Assembly (NCBI RefSeq): GCF_001273835.1
Contig: NZ_JHEI01000140.1
Location: forward strand, 1 to 64,000
Direction of reading: 5' to 3'
DNA length: 64,000 nt
Source: Leucobacter celer subsp. astrifaciens
GTDB taxonomy: Bacteria > Actinomycetota > Actinomycetes > Actinomycetales > Microbacteriaceae
Shown: positions 36,396 through 45,175 of the stretch, piece after piece
How the letters are laid out: each line of letters opens with the position of its first letter
How positions within the stretch are numbered: position 1 is the first letter of the stretch
Position numbers and translations under genes: made by a program
Notes under the pieces: generated by a model
The model's database searches: none
Told to the model about the DNA's origin: nothing
What the model saw: the letters and a program-made list of their open reading frames with translations, nothing else

Positions 36396-37446
36396 GACGC
36401 CGGTGAACCAGGCCGGTGGCGACCGCGAGCGCCGATCCGATCGCCGTGTCGATCACCCGCTCCCACGCCGCGCCCGTGACGTCGGCGGTGCCGGTGGCAG
36501 CGGCGGTGATGAGCAGCACGAGCGGGGTGATGAAGACGAGCGCGAGCGCGTAGTTGCGCACGACGATGAGCTCGATCCCGAACTGCAGCAGCATCAGCAG
36601 GGCGACGAGCAGCAGCGGGATCGCGCTGAGCGGGGCCAGCGCGACGGCGAGGGCCGCACCCAGCAGGGTGCCCACGGTGCGGTGCAGTCCGCGCACGACG
36701 GAGGAGCCGCGCGAGGGCGTGAGGCCGATCACCGCGACGCCAGCCGAGACCGTCCAGTAGGCGCGATGCGGGTCGAGCAGCGCCACGGTCGCGAGCGTGC
36801 CGAGCACCGCTACGACGGCGATGCGCAGGATCAGCTCGCGCTCGCCCGCGCCGAGCCACGGCCCGGGCAGCAGCTCGCGCAGCGGACGCACCGGGCGGGA
36901 GCGCTCCGCCCGACGCAGCAACGGCGTCAGCGCGACGAGATAGGAGAAGAGGGCACCGCCGGTGATCGCGGCGAGGAACGTCCAGGGGTCGGTGATGCGC
37001 GAGCCGTCGACCACCGCCGTGATGTTCGCCGACAGCCCGTAGCTCAGCACGAAGAAGACGGGGCCGGGCGGCCCCACCCTGAAGGCGAAGGCGAGCGCGC
37101 TCGAGCACACCGCGACCGCCACGAGCCCGGCCGCGAGCAGCCAGGGCCACGGCGAGAGGGCCACCCCGAGCGCCGCGCACGCGAGCAGTGCGGCGCCGAC
37201 GATGGGCAGCGCCTTCGCCCGCTCCGCAGCCCCGGCACTCGCGAAGAACAGCGCGACGAACGCCCCCGCCGCCGCCTGCAGGCCGATGCCCTCGTGCCCG
37301 AGCAGCGTGAGCGCTCCGAAGGGCACGCCGATGGAGAGCGCCGCCCGGGTCGCGATCCAGCGGCGCGGAGCCGGGCCCGGGGGCAGCGCGAAGAGGCTGC
37401 GCAGCACGGTTCCGCCCGCGCGAGTGCCGCGATCCCGCGTGGTCAC
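36388..37446 (-). CDS. FUSC-family membrane protein, possible aromatic-acid exporter
   Basis: A 352-residue membrane protein with two blocks of hydrophobic helices (about 30-170 and 230-335) and the short DPHRAYWTVSAGVAVIGLTPSRGSSVVRGLHRTVGTLLGAALA motif of the FUSC superfamily. Related AaeB and fusaric-acid exporters export aromatic carboxylates. The GTG start at 37446 overlaps the stop of the TetR gene by four bases. Its place between pcaIJF and the phenylpropanoid genes suggests a relief valve for aromatic acids; this is inference. Confidence 0.78.
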   Translation of the reverse strand: MTTRDRGTRAGGTVLRSLFALPPGPAPRRWIATRAALSIGVPFGALTLLGHEGIGLQAAAGAFVALFFASAGAAERAKALPIVGAALLACAALGVALSPWPWLLAAGLVAVAVCSSALAFAFRVGPPGPVFFVLSYGLSANITAVVDGSRITDPWTFLAAITGGALFSYLVALTPLLRRAERSRPVRPLRELLPGPWLGAGERELILRIAVVAVLGTLATVALLDPHRAYWTVSAGVAVIGLTPSRGSSVVRGLHRTVGTLLGAALAVALAPLSAIPLLLVALLMLLQFGIELIVVRNYALALVFITPLVLLITAAATGTADVTGAAWERVIDTAIGSALAVATGLVHRRPA

Positions 37447-38141
37447 GCGCCTTCGGACCGCGCGGCGGCAGCGGCGGCGGCAGCGGCCTCCAGGATCAGC
37501 CGCACCCCGACGCGGTAGACGTCGACGTCTCCGAGCGCCAGGATCCGTTCGCGGTGCCGACTCGCGGTCGGGTGGGTCGCGTCCGAGGCGGCGCGCACGT
37601 CCTCCGCCCACGCCCGATCAGCGATCTCATCGCCGTACTCGATGCGCGACCGCGCGATCGAACCGCTGAAGCTCAGCACGTAGCTGGCGTAGAGCGTGTA
37701 GAACTCGACGAGGCGGTCCTTCTGCAGGCCTGCCCGGGAGAAGGCCGCGAGGATCGCCTCGATGATGTCGGTGCTCTCGGTGACGATCGCGGCGGCGTCG
37801 GCACCGATGACGGGGTACCGCAGCCGGATCTCGAGGCCGACCTCGGCGATGTCCATGAGCACGTCACGCCAGTCTCGCGCCGGGTCGGTGTCGACGCGGG
37901 CGAGCGTCTCGACCGCCTGCGCCTCGACAAGCGCGGTCATCAGGTCGTTCTTGTTCTGGAAATGCCGGTAGATGGAGCTCGGATCGACGCCCAGCTCACG
38001 ACCGAGATCGCGGATGCTCAGCGTGCCGACCTCCGGGCGCGCGGCGAGCTCCTGCGCACAGGCCATGATCGACTCGCGGCTCAACCGCGTGCGCCCGCCC
38101 GCTCGGCGTCTGCCGCCCGCGGCTACGACCTGCTCCGTCAT
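37443..38141 (-). CDS. TetR-family regulator of the FUSC gene
   Basis: A 232-residue regulator. The N-terminal Arg/Gly tail is followed by the helix-turn-helix LSRESIMACAQELAARPEVGTLSIRDLGRELGVDPSSIYRHFQNKNDLMTALVE, then a helical sensor domain ending in a run of alanines. Translationally coupled to the FUSC gene, which it probably controls. Promoter lies in 38142-38248. Ligand unknown. Confidence 0.87.
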   Translation of the reverse strand: MTEQVVAAGGRRRAGGRTRLSRESIMACAQELAARPEVGTLSIRDLGRELGVDPSSIYRHFQNKNDLMTALVEAQAVETLARVDTDPARDWRDVLMDIAEVGLEIRLRYPVIGADAAAIVTESTDIIEAILAAFSRAGLQKDRLVEFYTLYASYVLSFSGSIARSRIEYGDEIADRAWAEDVRAASDATHPTASRHRERILALGDVDVYRVGVRLILEAAAAAAAAARSEGA

Positions 38142-38248
38142 CTCTTCCGCCTCATTCCCGTTGCACGATCCACTTCCTCCATCCTGCCCTGGATACGGCC
38201 GTCCGGCGCACGCGCCACGACGGACACGCGGGCCGCACGGTCTGAACC

Positions 38249-39067
38249 TCAGTCGAGACTGAACCCCGGACCGCCCGGCACGGAGGCGAGCAGCCGCTCG
38301 GTGTAGGCGTGCTCGGGTCGCCGCAGCACCTGATCCCCGGCTCCCTGCTCGACGATGTCGCCGTGCAGCAGCACCACGACCTCGTCGCTGACCTGACGCA
38401 CCACCGCCAGGTTGTGGGAGACGAACAGCACCGTCAGCCGCAGCTCGGCCCGGAGCCGCGCGAACAGCTCGAGGATCTCGGCCTGCGTCGAGAGATCGAG
38501 CGCCGAGGTGATCTCGTCGGCGATGATCAGATCCGGTTTCACGGCGAGCGCCCGCGCGATCGCGATGCGCTGGCGCTGCCCGCCCGAGAACTCGCTGGGG
38601 TACCGGACGATCGCGCCGTCGTCGAGCGCGACGAGCCGCAGCAGTTCGCTGATCCGGTCGCGATGCTCGCGCACGGAGGCCCGCCGCGGATCGAGCGCCT
38701 CGGCCAGCGTCTGGCCGATGGTGCGCCTCGGATCGAGCGAGGAGTAGGGATCCTGCGGGATGAGCTGGATGCGACGCCGCAGCTCGGTGCGGCGCCTCCC
38801 CCGCGCGGCCGAGATGTCCTCGCCGTCGAACAGGATCGATCCGGCGGCGGGGCGGTGCACTCCCACGACGGTCTTCGCGATCGTCGACTTTCCCGATCCC
38901 GATTCGCCGACGAGGCCGACCGTCGTTCCCGCCTCGATCCGGAACGAGATCCCGTGCAGCACGCGCGTCGCGCGGACGCCACGGCCGAGCACGACCTCGA
39001 GGTCTTTCGCCTCCAGACGGGTCTCGCGCCGATCCGCTGCGATCTCCATCGGCATCTCCTCGCTCAT
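38249..39067 (-). CDS. Peptide/nickel-type ABC transporter ATPase (DppF/OppF-like)
   Basis: A 272-residue ATPase: Walker A GLVGESGSGKST (51-62), signature FSGGQRQRIAIARAL, Walker B LIIADEITSALD, and the oligopeptide-ABC C-terminal stretch EHAYTERLLASVPG. It pairs with the ATPase domain of the fusion protein encoded just upstream (four-base overlap). Last gene of the importer/amidase operon. Confidence 0.92.
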   Translation of the reverse strand: MSEEMPMEIAADRRETRLEAKDLEVVLGRGVRATRVLHGISFRIEAGTTVGLVGESGSGKSTIAKTVVGVHRPAAGSILFDGEDISAARGRRRTELRRRIQLIPQDPYSSLDPRRTIGQTLAEALDPRRASVREHRDRISELLRLVALDDGAIVRYPSEFSGGQRQRIAIARALAVKPDLIIADEITSALDLSTQAEILELFARLRAELRLTVLFVSHNLAVVRQVSDEVVVLLHGDIVEQGAGDQVLRRPEHAYTERLLASVPGGPGFSLD

Positions 39068-40860
39068 CGTTCGCTCCGTTCCGCCGTGCCGTCCCCGGGA
39101 ACGGCGGCGACGTCCGCCGATCCGACGTCCACCGATCCGATCGCCGCCCCGATCACCGGCTCGGCTCCCGCCCCGATCTCCGGCACGACCTCGTGCGCGA
39201 TCGGGTCGTCCATGCGCGGCGAGGCCGCCAGCAGCTGCTGCGTGTACGGGTGCTCGACACGGCCCGCCTTGAGGTCGGCGCCGGTGAGCCGCTCGATGAT
39301 CTCGCCCGAGCGCATCACGAGCACGGTGTCGCAGAGCTCCTGCACCACCCCGATGTCGTGCGAGATGAACAGCATCGCGGTGCCCCGGTCGCGGTTGATG
39401 CGCCGGAATTGGCGCAGCACCTCCGCCTGCACGGTCACGTCGAGCGCCGTGGTCGGCTCGTCGGCGACGATGAGCTTCGGCTCGGTGAGCACGGCCGATG
39501 CGATCGTGGCGCGCTGTAGCATGCCGCCCGACCACTGGAAGGCGTGCTGTTTCATGCGCATCTCGGCGTCCCGCACGTGGATGCGGTCGAGCGATTCGCG
39601 CACCTTCTCCCGGGACGCCCGGCGTCCGAGGCCGAGGTGCAGTCGCGCGACCTCGGCGAGCTGGCCGCCCATGCGCAGCGCGGGATTGAACGTGGTCCCG
39701 GGGTCCTGGTAAACCAGCCCGAGCTCGGTGGCCAGCCGCCTGGCCGGGTTGCGGCCCTGCAGGTCCATGTCGTCGAGACGCACGGTGCGCGCCTCGGAGC
39801 GGACACCGTCGGCGAGCAGACCCGCGATCGCCATCGCGGTCATCGACTTGCCCGATCCCGACTCGCCGACGAGCCCGAGCACCTCTCCCCGGCCGATCGC
39901 GAAGCTCACGCCCCGCACCAGCTCCGATCCGTTCGGCGCGTACACGTGCAGGTCGTTCACCTCGACCACGGCCTCCGGCGCGGCATCGACCGGCTCGCGC
40001 TCGGTGCGATCGAGCCGGGAGGCCAGCTTGCGCGCACGCAGTCCCGGGTCGAGGGTCTGCGCGAGACCGTCGCCGATGAGCATCACCGCGATCCCGGCGT
40101 AGACGAGCATCGTCGCCGGTGCGATCGCCTGCCAGGGCTGCGAGTAGATGCCGGTGAGCCCGTCGCTGAGCAGCTGGCCGTAGTCGAACGCCGGGCTCTG
40201 CACGCCGAGGCCGACGAACGAGAGGCTCGCGATCTCGAGCAGTGCGAGAGCGAAGCTCGATGTGATCAGGATGAGCAGCGGCCCCGAGACGTTCGGCAGC
40301 AGGTGCCGCGAGAACAGCTTGAAGCCGGGCACGCCGAGCAGTCGCGCGGTGGTGACGAAGTCGCGTTGCGCGACCCCCGCGACCATGTTCGAGGTGAGGC
40401 GGGCGAAGCTCGGGATCCCGGCGACGCCGATCGCGATGACTGCCGAGAGGCTGCCCGGGCCGAGGATCGCCGCGACCACCAGCGCGAGCACGAGCGCGGG
40501 GAACGCCACCGAGGCGTCGATGATGCGCAGCACGAACTCGCGCAGCAGCCGCGGGGCGAGCCAGATGAGGCCTCCGATCAGCACGCCCACGGTCACTGAG
40601 AGCGCGGTGGCGCCGGCGGCCATCAGCAGGGTCAGCCGGGTGGCCACCAGGGAGCGCGCGAGCACGTCGCGGCCGAGCGCGTCGGTGCCGAGCAGGTGCT
40701 CGGCGCTCGGGCCCTGTCGCGAGCCACCGCCGAGGGCCTCGGCCTCGGTTCCCAGGACGATCGGGGCGACGATCGCGATGAGGATCAGCACCCCGCCCAT
40801 GATGAGGCCGGCCGTGAGCGACGGGGCGAAGCGCCGCCTGGTCTTGCCGGGTTCAGCCAT
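39064..40860 (-). CDS. Fused ABC permease-ATPase (DppC-DppD fusion)
   Basis: A 598-residue fusion. Residues 1-290 are a DppC-type permease with about six helices and the EAA-like loop TTARLLGVPGFKLFSRHLLPN; residues 305-560 are a DppD-type ATPase with Walker A GLVGESGSGKSM, signature WSGGMLQRATIASAV, Walker B LIVADEPTTALD and the HPYTQQLL stretch. In most peptide-type importers these are two genes; permease-ATPase fusions of this kind do occur in Actinobacteria and proteobacteria. The tail after 560 is Ala/Val/Asp-rich. It overlaps the upstream permease gene by eight bases. Confidence 0.92.
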   Translation of the reverse strand: MAEPGKTRRRFAPSLTAGLIMGGVLILIAIVAPIVLGTEAEALGGGSRQGPSAEHLLGTDALGRDVLARSLVATRLTLLMAAGATALSVTVGVLIGGLIWLAPRLLREFVLRIIDASVAFPALVLALVVAAILGPGSLSAVIAIGVAGIPSFARLTSNMVAGVAQRDFVTTARLLGVPGFKLFSRHLLPNVSGPLLILITSSFALALLEIASLSFVGLGVQSPAFDYGQLLSDGLTGIYSQPWQAIAPATMLVYAGIAVMLIGDGLAQTLDPGLRARKLASRLDRTEREPVDAAPEAVVEVNDLHVYAPNGSELVRGVSFAIGRGEVLGLVGESGSGKSMTAMAIAGLLADGVRSEARTVRLDDMDLQGRNPARRLATELGLVYQDPGTTFNPALRMGGQLAEVARLHLGLGRRASREKVRESLDRIHVRDAEMRMKQHAFQWSGGMLQRATIASAVLTEPKLIVADEPTTALDVTVQAEVLRQFRRINRDRGTAMLFISHDIGVVQELCDTVLVMRSGEIIERLTGADLKAGRVEHPYTQQLLAASPRMDDPIAHEVVPEIGAGAEPVIGAAIGSVDVGSADVAAVPGDGTAERSER

Positions 40861-41893
40861 GATGCCCTCCTCCGAGTGTGCGCGGGTCGATGACGCCGAG
40901 CACGATGTCGACGAGCAGGTTGATGAGGATGGCGAGCGAGCCGATCACCAGGATGATGCCCTGGATCGTCGGGTAGTCCTTGTAGATGATCGACTGCACG
41001 ACCTCGAGCCCGAGCCCCGGATAGGAGAACACCGTCTCGATGACGACGGTGCCGCCGATGAGGCTGGCGAGGATCAGGCCCGTGAGCGTCAGGGTGCTCG
41101 CCATCAGGTTCGGCAGCGCGTGCACGATGTAGAGCCGGAGCGCCCGCAGCCGATGCCCCTTCGCGGTGCGCATGAAGTCCTGCTGCAGCACCGTGTACGT
41201 CTCCTGCCGCACCACTCGTGCGACGGCGAAGGTCGGGCCGAGCGCGAGTGCCGCGACGGGGAGGATCGCGTAGCCCGGACGGTCGACGCCGCCGGCCGGC
41301 AGCACCCCGAGCCAGATCGCGAAGACGATCACGAGCACCGTGCCGGCGACGTAGGCGGGGAAGGAGGCGAGGAAGCCCGCGATCGTGCCGAACACGGTCG
41401 ACAGCGGCCCTCGCTTGCCGCCGCGGGTGAGCACCCCCACGAGCATGCCGAGCGGGATGGCCACGAGCAGCACGACGACGATCGAACCGAGCGCGAGCGT
41501 CGCGGTGTAGGGCAGCTTCGTGGAGATGATCTCGGCCACCGGAACCCCGTACCGGAACGAGCGGCCGAACTCGCCCTGGAAGATCCCGCCGACGAACGCG
41601 GCGAACTGGGCGAGCAGGGGCTGGTCGAGGCCCATGCGCGCCCGCAGTGCGGCGACCGCCTCCGGAGTGGCCTGGGTGCCGAGCATCGCCACCGCGGGAT
41701 CGCCCGGGATCAGCGGGACAATGAGGAAGGTCACGACCACGAGCAGCGCGGCGGAGAGCGCGAGCCCGCCGAGGCGCCGGTAGGCGAAGAGCGCCCAGTC
41801 GGAGCGCAGCCAGGATCGCGATCCGCCGCGCGCGGCGCGAACGGTGACGATGTGCTGCGTGGAGTCGCCGGGCAGCAGGGGTGCGGTCGCCAT
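40853..41893 (-). CDS. Peptide/nickel-type ABC transporter permease (DppB-like)
   Basis: A 346-residue membrane subunit with six helices. DppB marks: LIPGDPAVAMLGTQATPEAVAALRARMGLDQPLLAQF after helix 1, GRSFRYGVPVAEII, and the coupling loop MRTAKGHRLRALRLYIVHALPNLMAS. The ATG at 41893 shares one base with the amidase stop (TGATG). Forms the channel with the permease half of the fusion protein. Confidence 0.92.
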   Translation of the reverse strand: MATAPLLPGDSTQHIVTVRAARGGSRSWLRSDWALFAYRRLGGLALSAALLVVVTFLIVPLIPGDPAVAMLGTQATPEAVAALRARMGLDQPLLAQFAAFVGGIFQGEFGRSFRYGVPVAEIISTKLPYTATLALGSIVVVLLVAIPLGMLVGVLTRGGKRGPLSTVFGTIAGFLASFPAYVAGTVLVIVFAIWLGVLPAGGVDRPGYAILPVAALALGPTFAVARVVRQETYTVLQQDFMRTAKGHRLRALRLYIVHALPNLMASTLTLTGLILASLIGGTVVIETVFSYPGLGLEVVQSIIYKDYPTIQGIILVIGSLAILINLLVDIVLGVIDPRTLGGGHHG

Positions 41894-43311
41894 CAGCGCG
41901 CTTCCAGTCCGGGGGCGAGGCGATGCGCCCAGTCGAAGACCGGCTCGAGCTGGGACGCGACGCGGATCAGCCGGGCCTCGCCGAAGGGAGCGCCGACGAG
42001 CTGGGCGCCAACGGGGAGGCCGCGCTCATCGGTGTGCACCGGCAGGGAGACGGCGGGCAGGCCCGCGATATTGACCCAGGCGGTGAAGCTCACCTGGCGC
42101 GCCTCGGTGAGCCGCGGCGCGTCGGGAGTGCGGTTCGCCTCGTCGTAGACCTCGCCGACCCGCGGCGTCGAGACCGCCATGGTCGGGGTGAGCAGCAGGT
42201 CGAAGTCGCGGCCGAACTGGGCGTTGACCTGCCGCGTCTCCCACTGCAGCAGCCCGGCGAGGGCCGCGTACTCCCCCGAGTGGAAGCGCTTCGCCTGCTC
42301 GATGCGGTACCTGATGTAGGGGTCGACGAGTTCGACGTCCTCGTAGGGCGAGGCGAACACGCTCGCGCTGATCACGAGATCGACGAAACCCTTGCCCGCC
42401 TCGGGCGAGAAGAGGAAGGGAGCGGCGGGTTCGACGATGTGGCCGAGTGCCTCGAGCGCCGACGCGGCGGCGTGCACCGCGTCGAGATTGGCCCGATCGA
42501 CGGGCAGGCCGGTCGGCGGATCGATCACGAGCCCGATGCGCAGCCTGCCGGGATCCGCTCCCACCTCCGCGGAGAAGGGGCGCTCGGGCTGCGGGGCCGA
42601 GTACCAGGCCAGTGGATCGAACGGCGAGAGCACGTCGAGCGCCGCGGCGGAGTCGGCGACAGTCCGCGCGATCACCCCGGAGGTGGTCGAGTGCTCCCAG
42701 CCCCGCACCTCCGCCGGCACGCGACCGCGACTCGGCTTGAGGCCGACGAGGCCGGTGACGCTCGAGGGCACTCGGATCGAGCCGCCGCCGTCGGAGGCGT
42801 GCGCGATGGGGGCGAATCCCCCGGCCACGGCGGCGCTCGCGCCCCCGCTGGATCCTCCCGAGGTGTACTCGAGGTTCCACGGGTTGCGGGTCTTGCCGTG
42901 ACGAGGATTCTCGGAGGCCGTGAGCGGCCCGAACTCGGGACTGTTCGAGCGGCCGAGCAGCACGAATCCCGCCTCCTCGAGCAGCCGCACGTCGATGTCG
43001 GTCTCTTCGCGGGGGGCGTCCGAGACCGAGAGCGACGACATGGTGTTGGGCTGTCCCGCGACGCTGCTGAGATCCTTGATGGGAATGGGCACCCCCTCGA
43101 ATGGGCGGCTCTCGTCGCCGGCGCGCAGCCGCACCTCGGACTCGCGCGCCCGGCGCAGTACGTCTTCGCGATCGAGCCACACGATCGCGTTGACCGCGTC
43201 GCCGCGGGTCTCGATCTGCTCGAGGTACATCTCGGCCACCTCGACGGGGCTCGCCTCGCCGGCCCGGATGGCCGCGGCGATGTCGAGCGCTGAGCTGGTT
43301 GGGGTGATCAT
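41893..43311 (-). CDS. Amidase (amidase-signature family)
   Basis: A 472-residue hydrolase with the complete Ser-cisSer-Lys triad: Lys79 (VPIPIKDLSSVAG), Ser154 (TSGGSSGGASA) and Ser178 (SDGGGSIRVPSS). Such enzymes hydrolyse carboxamides, aryl amides or acylated amines in the cytoplasm. It is sandwiched between the substrate-binding protein and the permeases of a peptide-type importer, so the imported compound is probably an amide. Together with the phenylpropanoid operon this suggests a hydroxycinnamoyl amide, but the sequence does not fix the substrate. Confidence 0.9.
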   Translation of the reverse strand: MITPTSSALDIAAAIRAGEASPVEVAEMYLEQIETRGDAVNAIVWLDREDVLRRARESEVRLRAGDESRPFEGVPIPIKDLSSVAGQPNTMSSLSVSDAPREETDIDVRLLEEAGFVLLGRSNSPEFGPLTASENPRHGKTRNPWNLEYTSGGSSGGASAAVAGGFAPIAHASDGGGSIRVPSSVTGLVGLKPSRGRVPAEVRGWEHSTTSGVIARTVADSAAALDVLSPFDPLAWYSAPQPERPFSAEVGADPGRLRIGLVIDPPTGLPVDRANLDAVHAAASALEALGHIVEPAAPFLFSPEAGKGFVDLVISASVFASPYEDVELVDPYIRYRIEQAKRFHSGEYAALAGLLQWETRQVNAQFGRDFDLLLTPTMAVSTPRVGEVYDEANRTPDAPRLTEARQVSFTAWVNIAGLPAVSLPVHTDERGLPVGAQLVGAPFGEARLIRVASQLEPVFDWAHRLAPGLEAR

Positions 43312-43378
43312 GGAACCTGACTTTCGACGGAGGTGTGAGAACGGGGGTGCCGCCGGGACCGGCCCGGCGGCACCGGTG

Positions 43379-44944
43379 TCAGCCGACGATGCGGAAGATG
43401 TGGTCGTCGAGCGAACCGCCCAGCATGTGAGCCTCGAAGCCCGGGCGCTGCGCGTAGAGGTAGTTCTCGACGAGCAGCGGGGCGGTGTGCGCCTCAGAGA
43501 TCAGGATGTTCGCGGCCTCGTTCAGAGTGTCGCAGCGCGCCTCCTCGTCGGCTTCGCCGCGGGCGTCCTCGAACAGCTCCTCGACGCCATCGGCTTGCGT
43601 GCCGCCGATGTTGGCCCCGCCCTCGAGGATCTCCGGCCCCACGAAGGCGCCGATCGGGCTGGCGAGCGTGCCGAGGAAGTTGAGGTCGGCGAAGATCGTG
43701 AGATCCCAGTCGCCCGGCTGCGTGTAGACCGTCGAGATCCAGGTGCCCACGTCGACGTTCTGCAGCTCGACGGTCGCACCGGCCGCTCGCAGGGCCTCCT
43801 GCACGTAGACGTTGCCCGCGCCGTTGGTGCCGACGACCTGCGGGCCGACGAGTCGGATCGTCACACCCTGCAGCGCCGATGCCGCCGCCTCTGGGTCGTA
43901 GTCGATGAGCGCCGGGTTCGGCTCGCCGGTCACGCAGGACGCTGCGGAGGAGGCGAGAGTCGTCGACAGTTCGCCGCCGCCCAGCTGCACGACGTTGTTG
44001 AACTCCTCGCGGTTGATCGCCTGCACCACTGCGGTGCGCACGGCCGCGTCGGTGAAGGGACTGCCCTCGCGCTCGTTGAAGATGAAGTAGAAGTCGCTGA
44101 AGAGGAACGGGGTGACCGCGTAGCCGTCGCGATCGGCGAAGCGATCGGTGGACTCGGGCTGAACCTTCGCGATGTCCAGCTGACCGTCGAGCACGAGGTT
44201 CGTGGTCGCCGAGGTGTCGGGCGAGACGACGTACTCGAGGTGCTTCGCGGGTTCACCGGCGATGTCGGTCGTCCACTCCGGCCACTGGTCGTAGTCGTCG
44301 CGGAGCTCGTAGCTGTATCGCACGCCCGACTCCGCGTTGCGCAGGATGTAGGGTCCGGACTCGGCGCCTTCGACGTGCCCGGCGGCGAGACCCTCGGGAT
44401 CCGCGAGCCCGGCGGGGCACACGATGCCCGTGGGCGAGGAGGCGAGCGCCTGGACGAGATAGGCCCAGGGTCGCTCGAGGTCGATCGTGACCGTGCCTGC
44501 GGCGTCGTCGGCCGAGATGCTCGGCATCTGGCTGCCGAAAGTCTGCGGCACGATGGTGCCGGGCGAGTTCGCGTAGGTCTCGAGCGAGTCCTTCACGACG
44601 GTCGCCGTGATCGGCGTTCCATCGGAGCAGGTGATCCCGTCGCGCAGCGTGAAGGTGGTCGATTCCGGCGTCGCCTCCCAGGAGGCCGCGAGGCCCGGCA
44701 CGGGGCCGCTCTCGTCCATGCGCACGAGGGTGTCGAAGCTGGCGCGGGCGAGCATGAAGTCGGGCAGGGACATGCCGACCGCGGGGTCGAAGGTCGCGGG
44801 GATGTCGATGGTGGCGCGGATCGTGTCGGTGTCGACCGGCGCCTCACCACCACCGCCTCCGCCGCCTCCGCCGCTGCAGGCGGTCAGCAGAAGCGCGCCT
44901 CCGATGGCGAGCGCCACTGCGGGGCGCGTGATGCCGTGTGTCAT
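43379..44944 (-). CDS. ABC transporter substrate-binding lipoprotein (family 5)
   Basis: A 521-residue solute-binding protein of the peptide/nickel family. Lipobox LLLTAC (Cys23), then a run of nine glycines after SG, then the binding domain (IPATFDPAVGMSLPDFMLARASFDTLVRMDESGPVPGLAASWE). Family 5 proteins bind oligopeptides, glycosides, opines or other bulky solutes. The ATG at 44944 has AAAGGA seven bases upstream. First gene of the importer-amidase operon; the palindrome at 45090-45104 stands in its promoter region. Confidence 0.9.
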   Translation of the reverse strand: MTHGITRPAVALAIGGALLLTACSGGGGGGGGGEAPVDTDTIRATIDIPATFDPAVGMSLPDFMLARASFDTLVRMDESGPVPGLAASWEATPESTTFTLRDGITCSDGTPITATVVKDSLETYANSPGTIVPQTFGSQMPSISADDAAGTVTIDLERPWAYLVQALASSPTGIVCPAGLADPEGLAAGHVEGAESGPYILRNAESGVRYSYELRDDYDQWPEWTTDIAGEPAKHLEYVVSPDTSATTNLVLDGQLDIAKVQPESTDRFADRDGYAVTPFLFSDFYFIFNEREGSPFTDAAVRTAVVQAINREEFNNVVQLGGGELSTTLASSAASCVTGEPNPALIDYDPEAAASALQGVTIRLVGPQVVGTNGAGNVYVQEALRAAGATVELQNVDVGTWISTVYTQPGDWDLTIFADLNFLGTLASPIGAFVGPEILEGGANIGGTQADGVEELFEDARGEADEEARCDTLNEAANILISEAHTAPLLVENYLYAQRPGFEAHMLGGSLDDHIFRIVG

Positions 44945-45089
44945 GGTGTGTCCTTTCGACGTTGAACGGGACTCGGTGGGTGGTGCGTTGGTGGGGAACG
45001 GGTGAGTCAAGACGACCCACCGCCCAGTGAAACCGGCTCTGTCCTCTTCGGAGGCGAGCGGCGATGCAATTCAGTTGAAATTGAGAATG

Positions 45090-45104
45090 ATTGAATTATT
45101 CAAT
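45090..45104. promoter_or_regulatory. MarR-type palindrome upstream of the importer operon
   Basis: ATTGAAT-T-ATTCAAT, a perfect 15-bp palindrome in the most A/T-rich stretch of the window, 146 bases before the binding-protein start. It matches the palindrome beside the MarR gene at 47528-47542. Confidence 0.7.
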
Positions 45105-45175
45105 GATTAAAGATGATCGATCCGGATCGGTCAACCCCTCACGATCGGCCGAAACGAGATCGTTACCGCCCCGCA

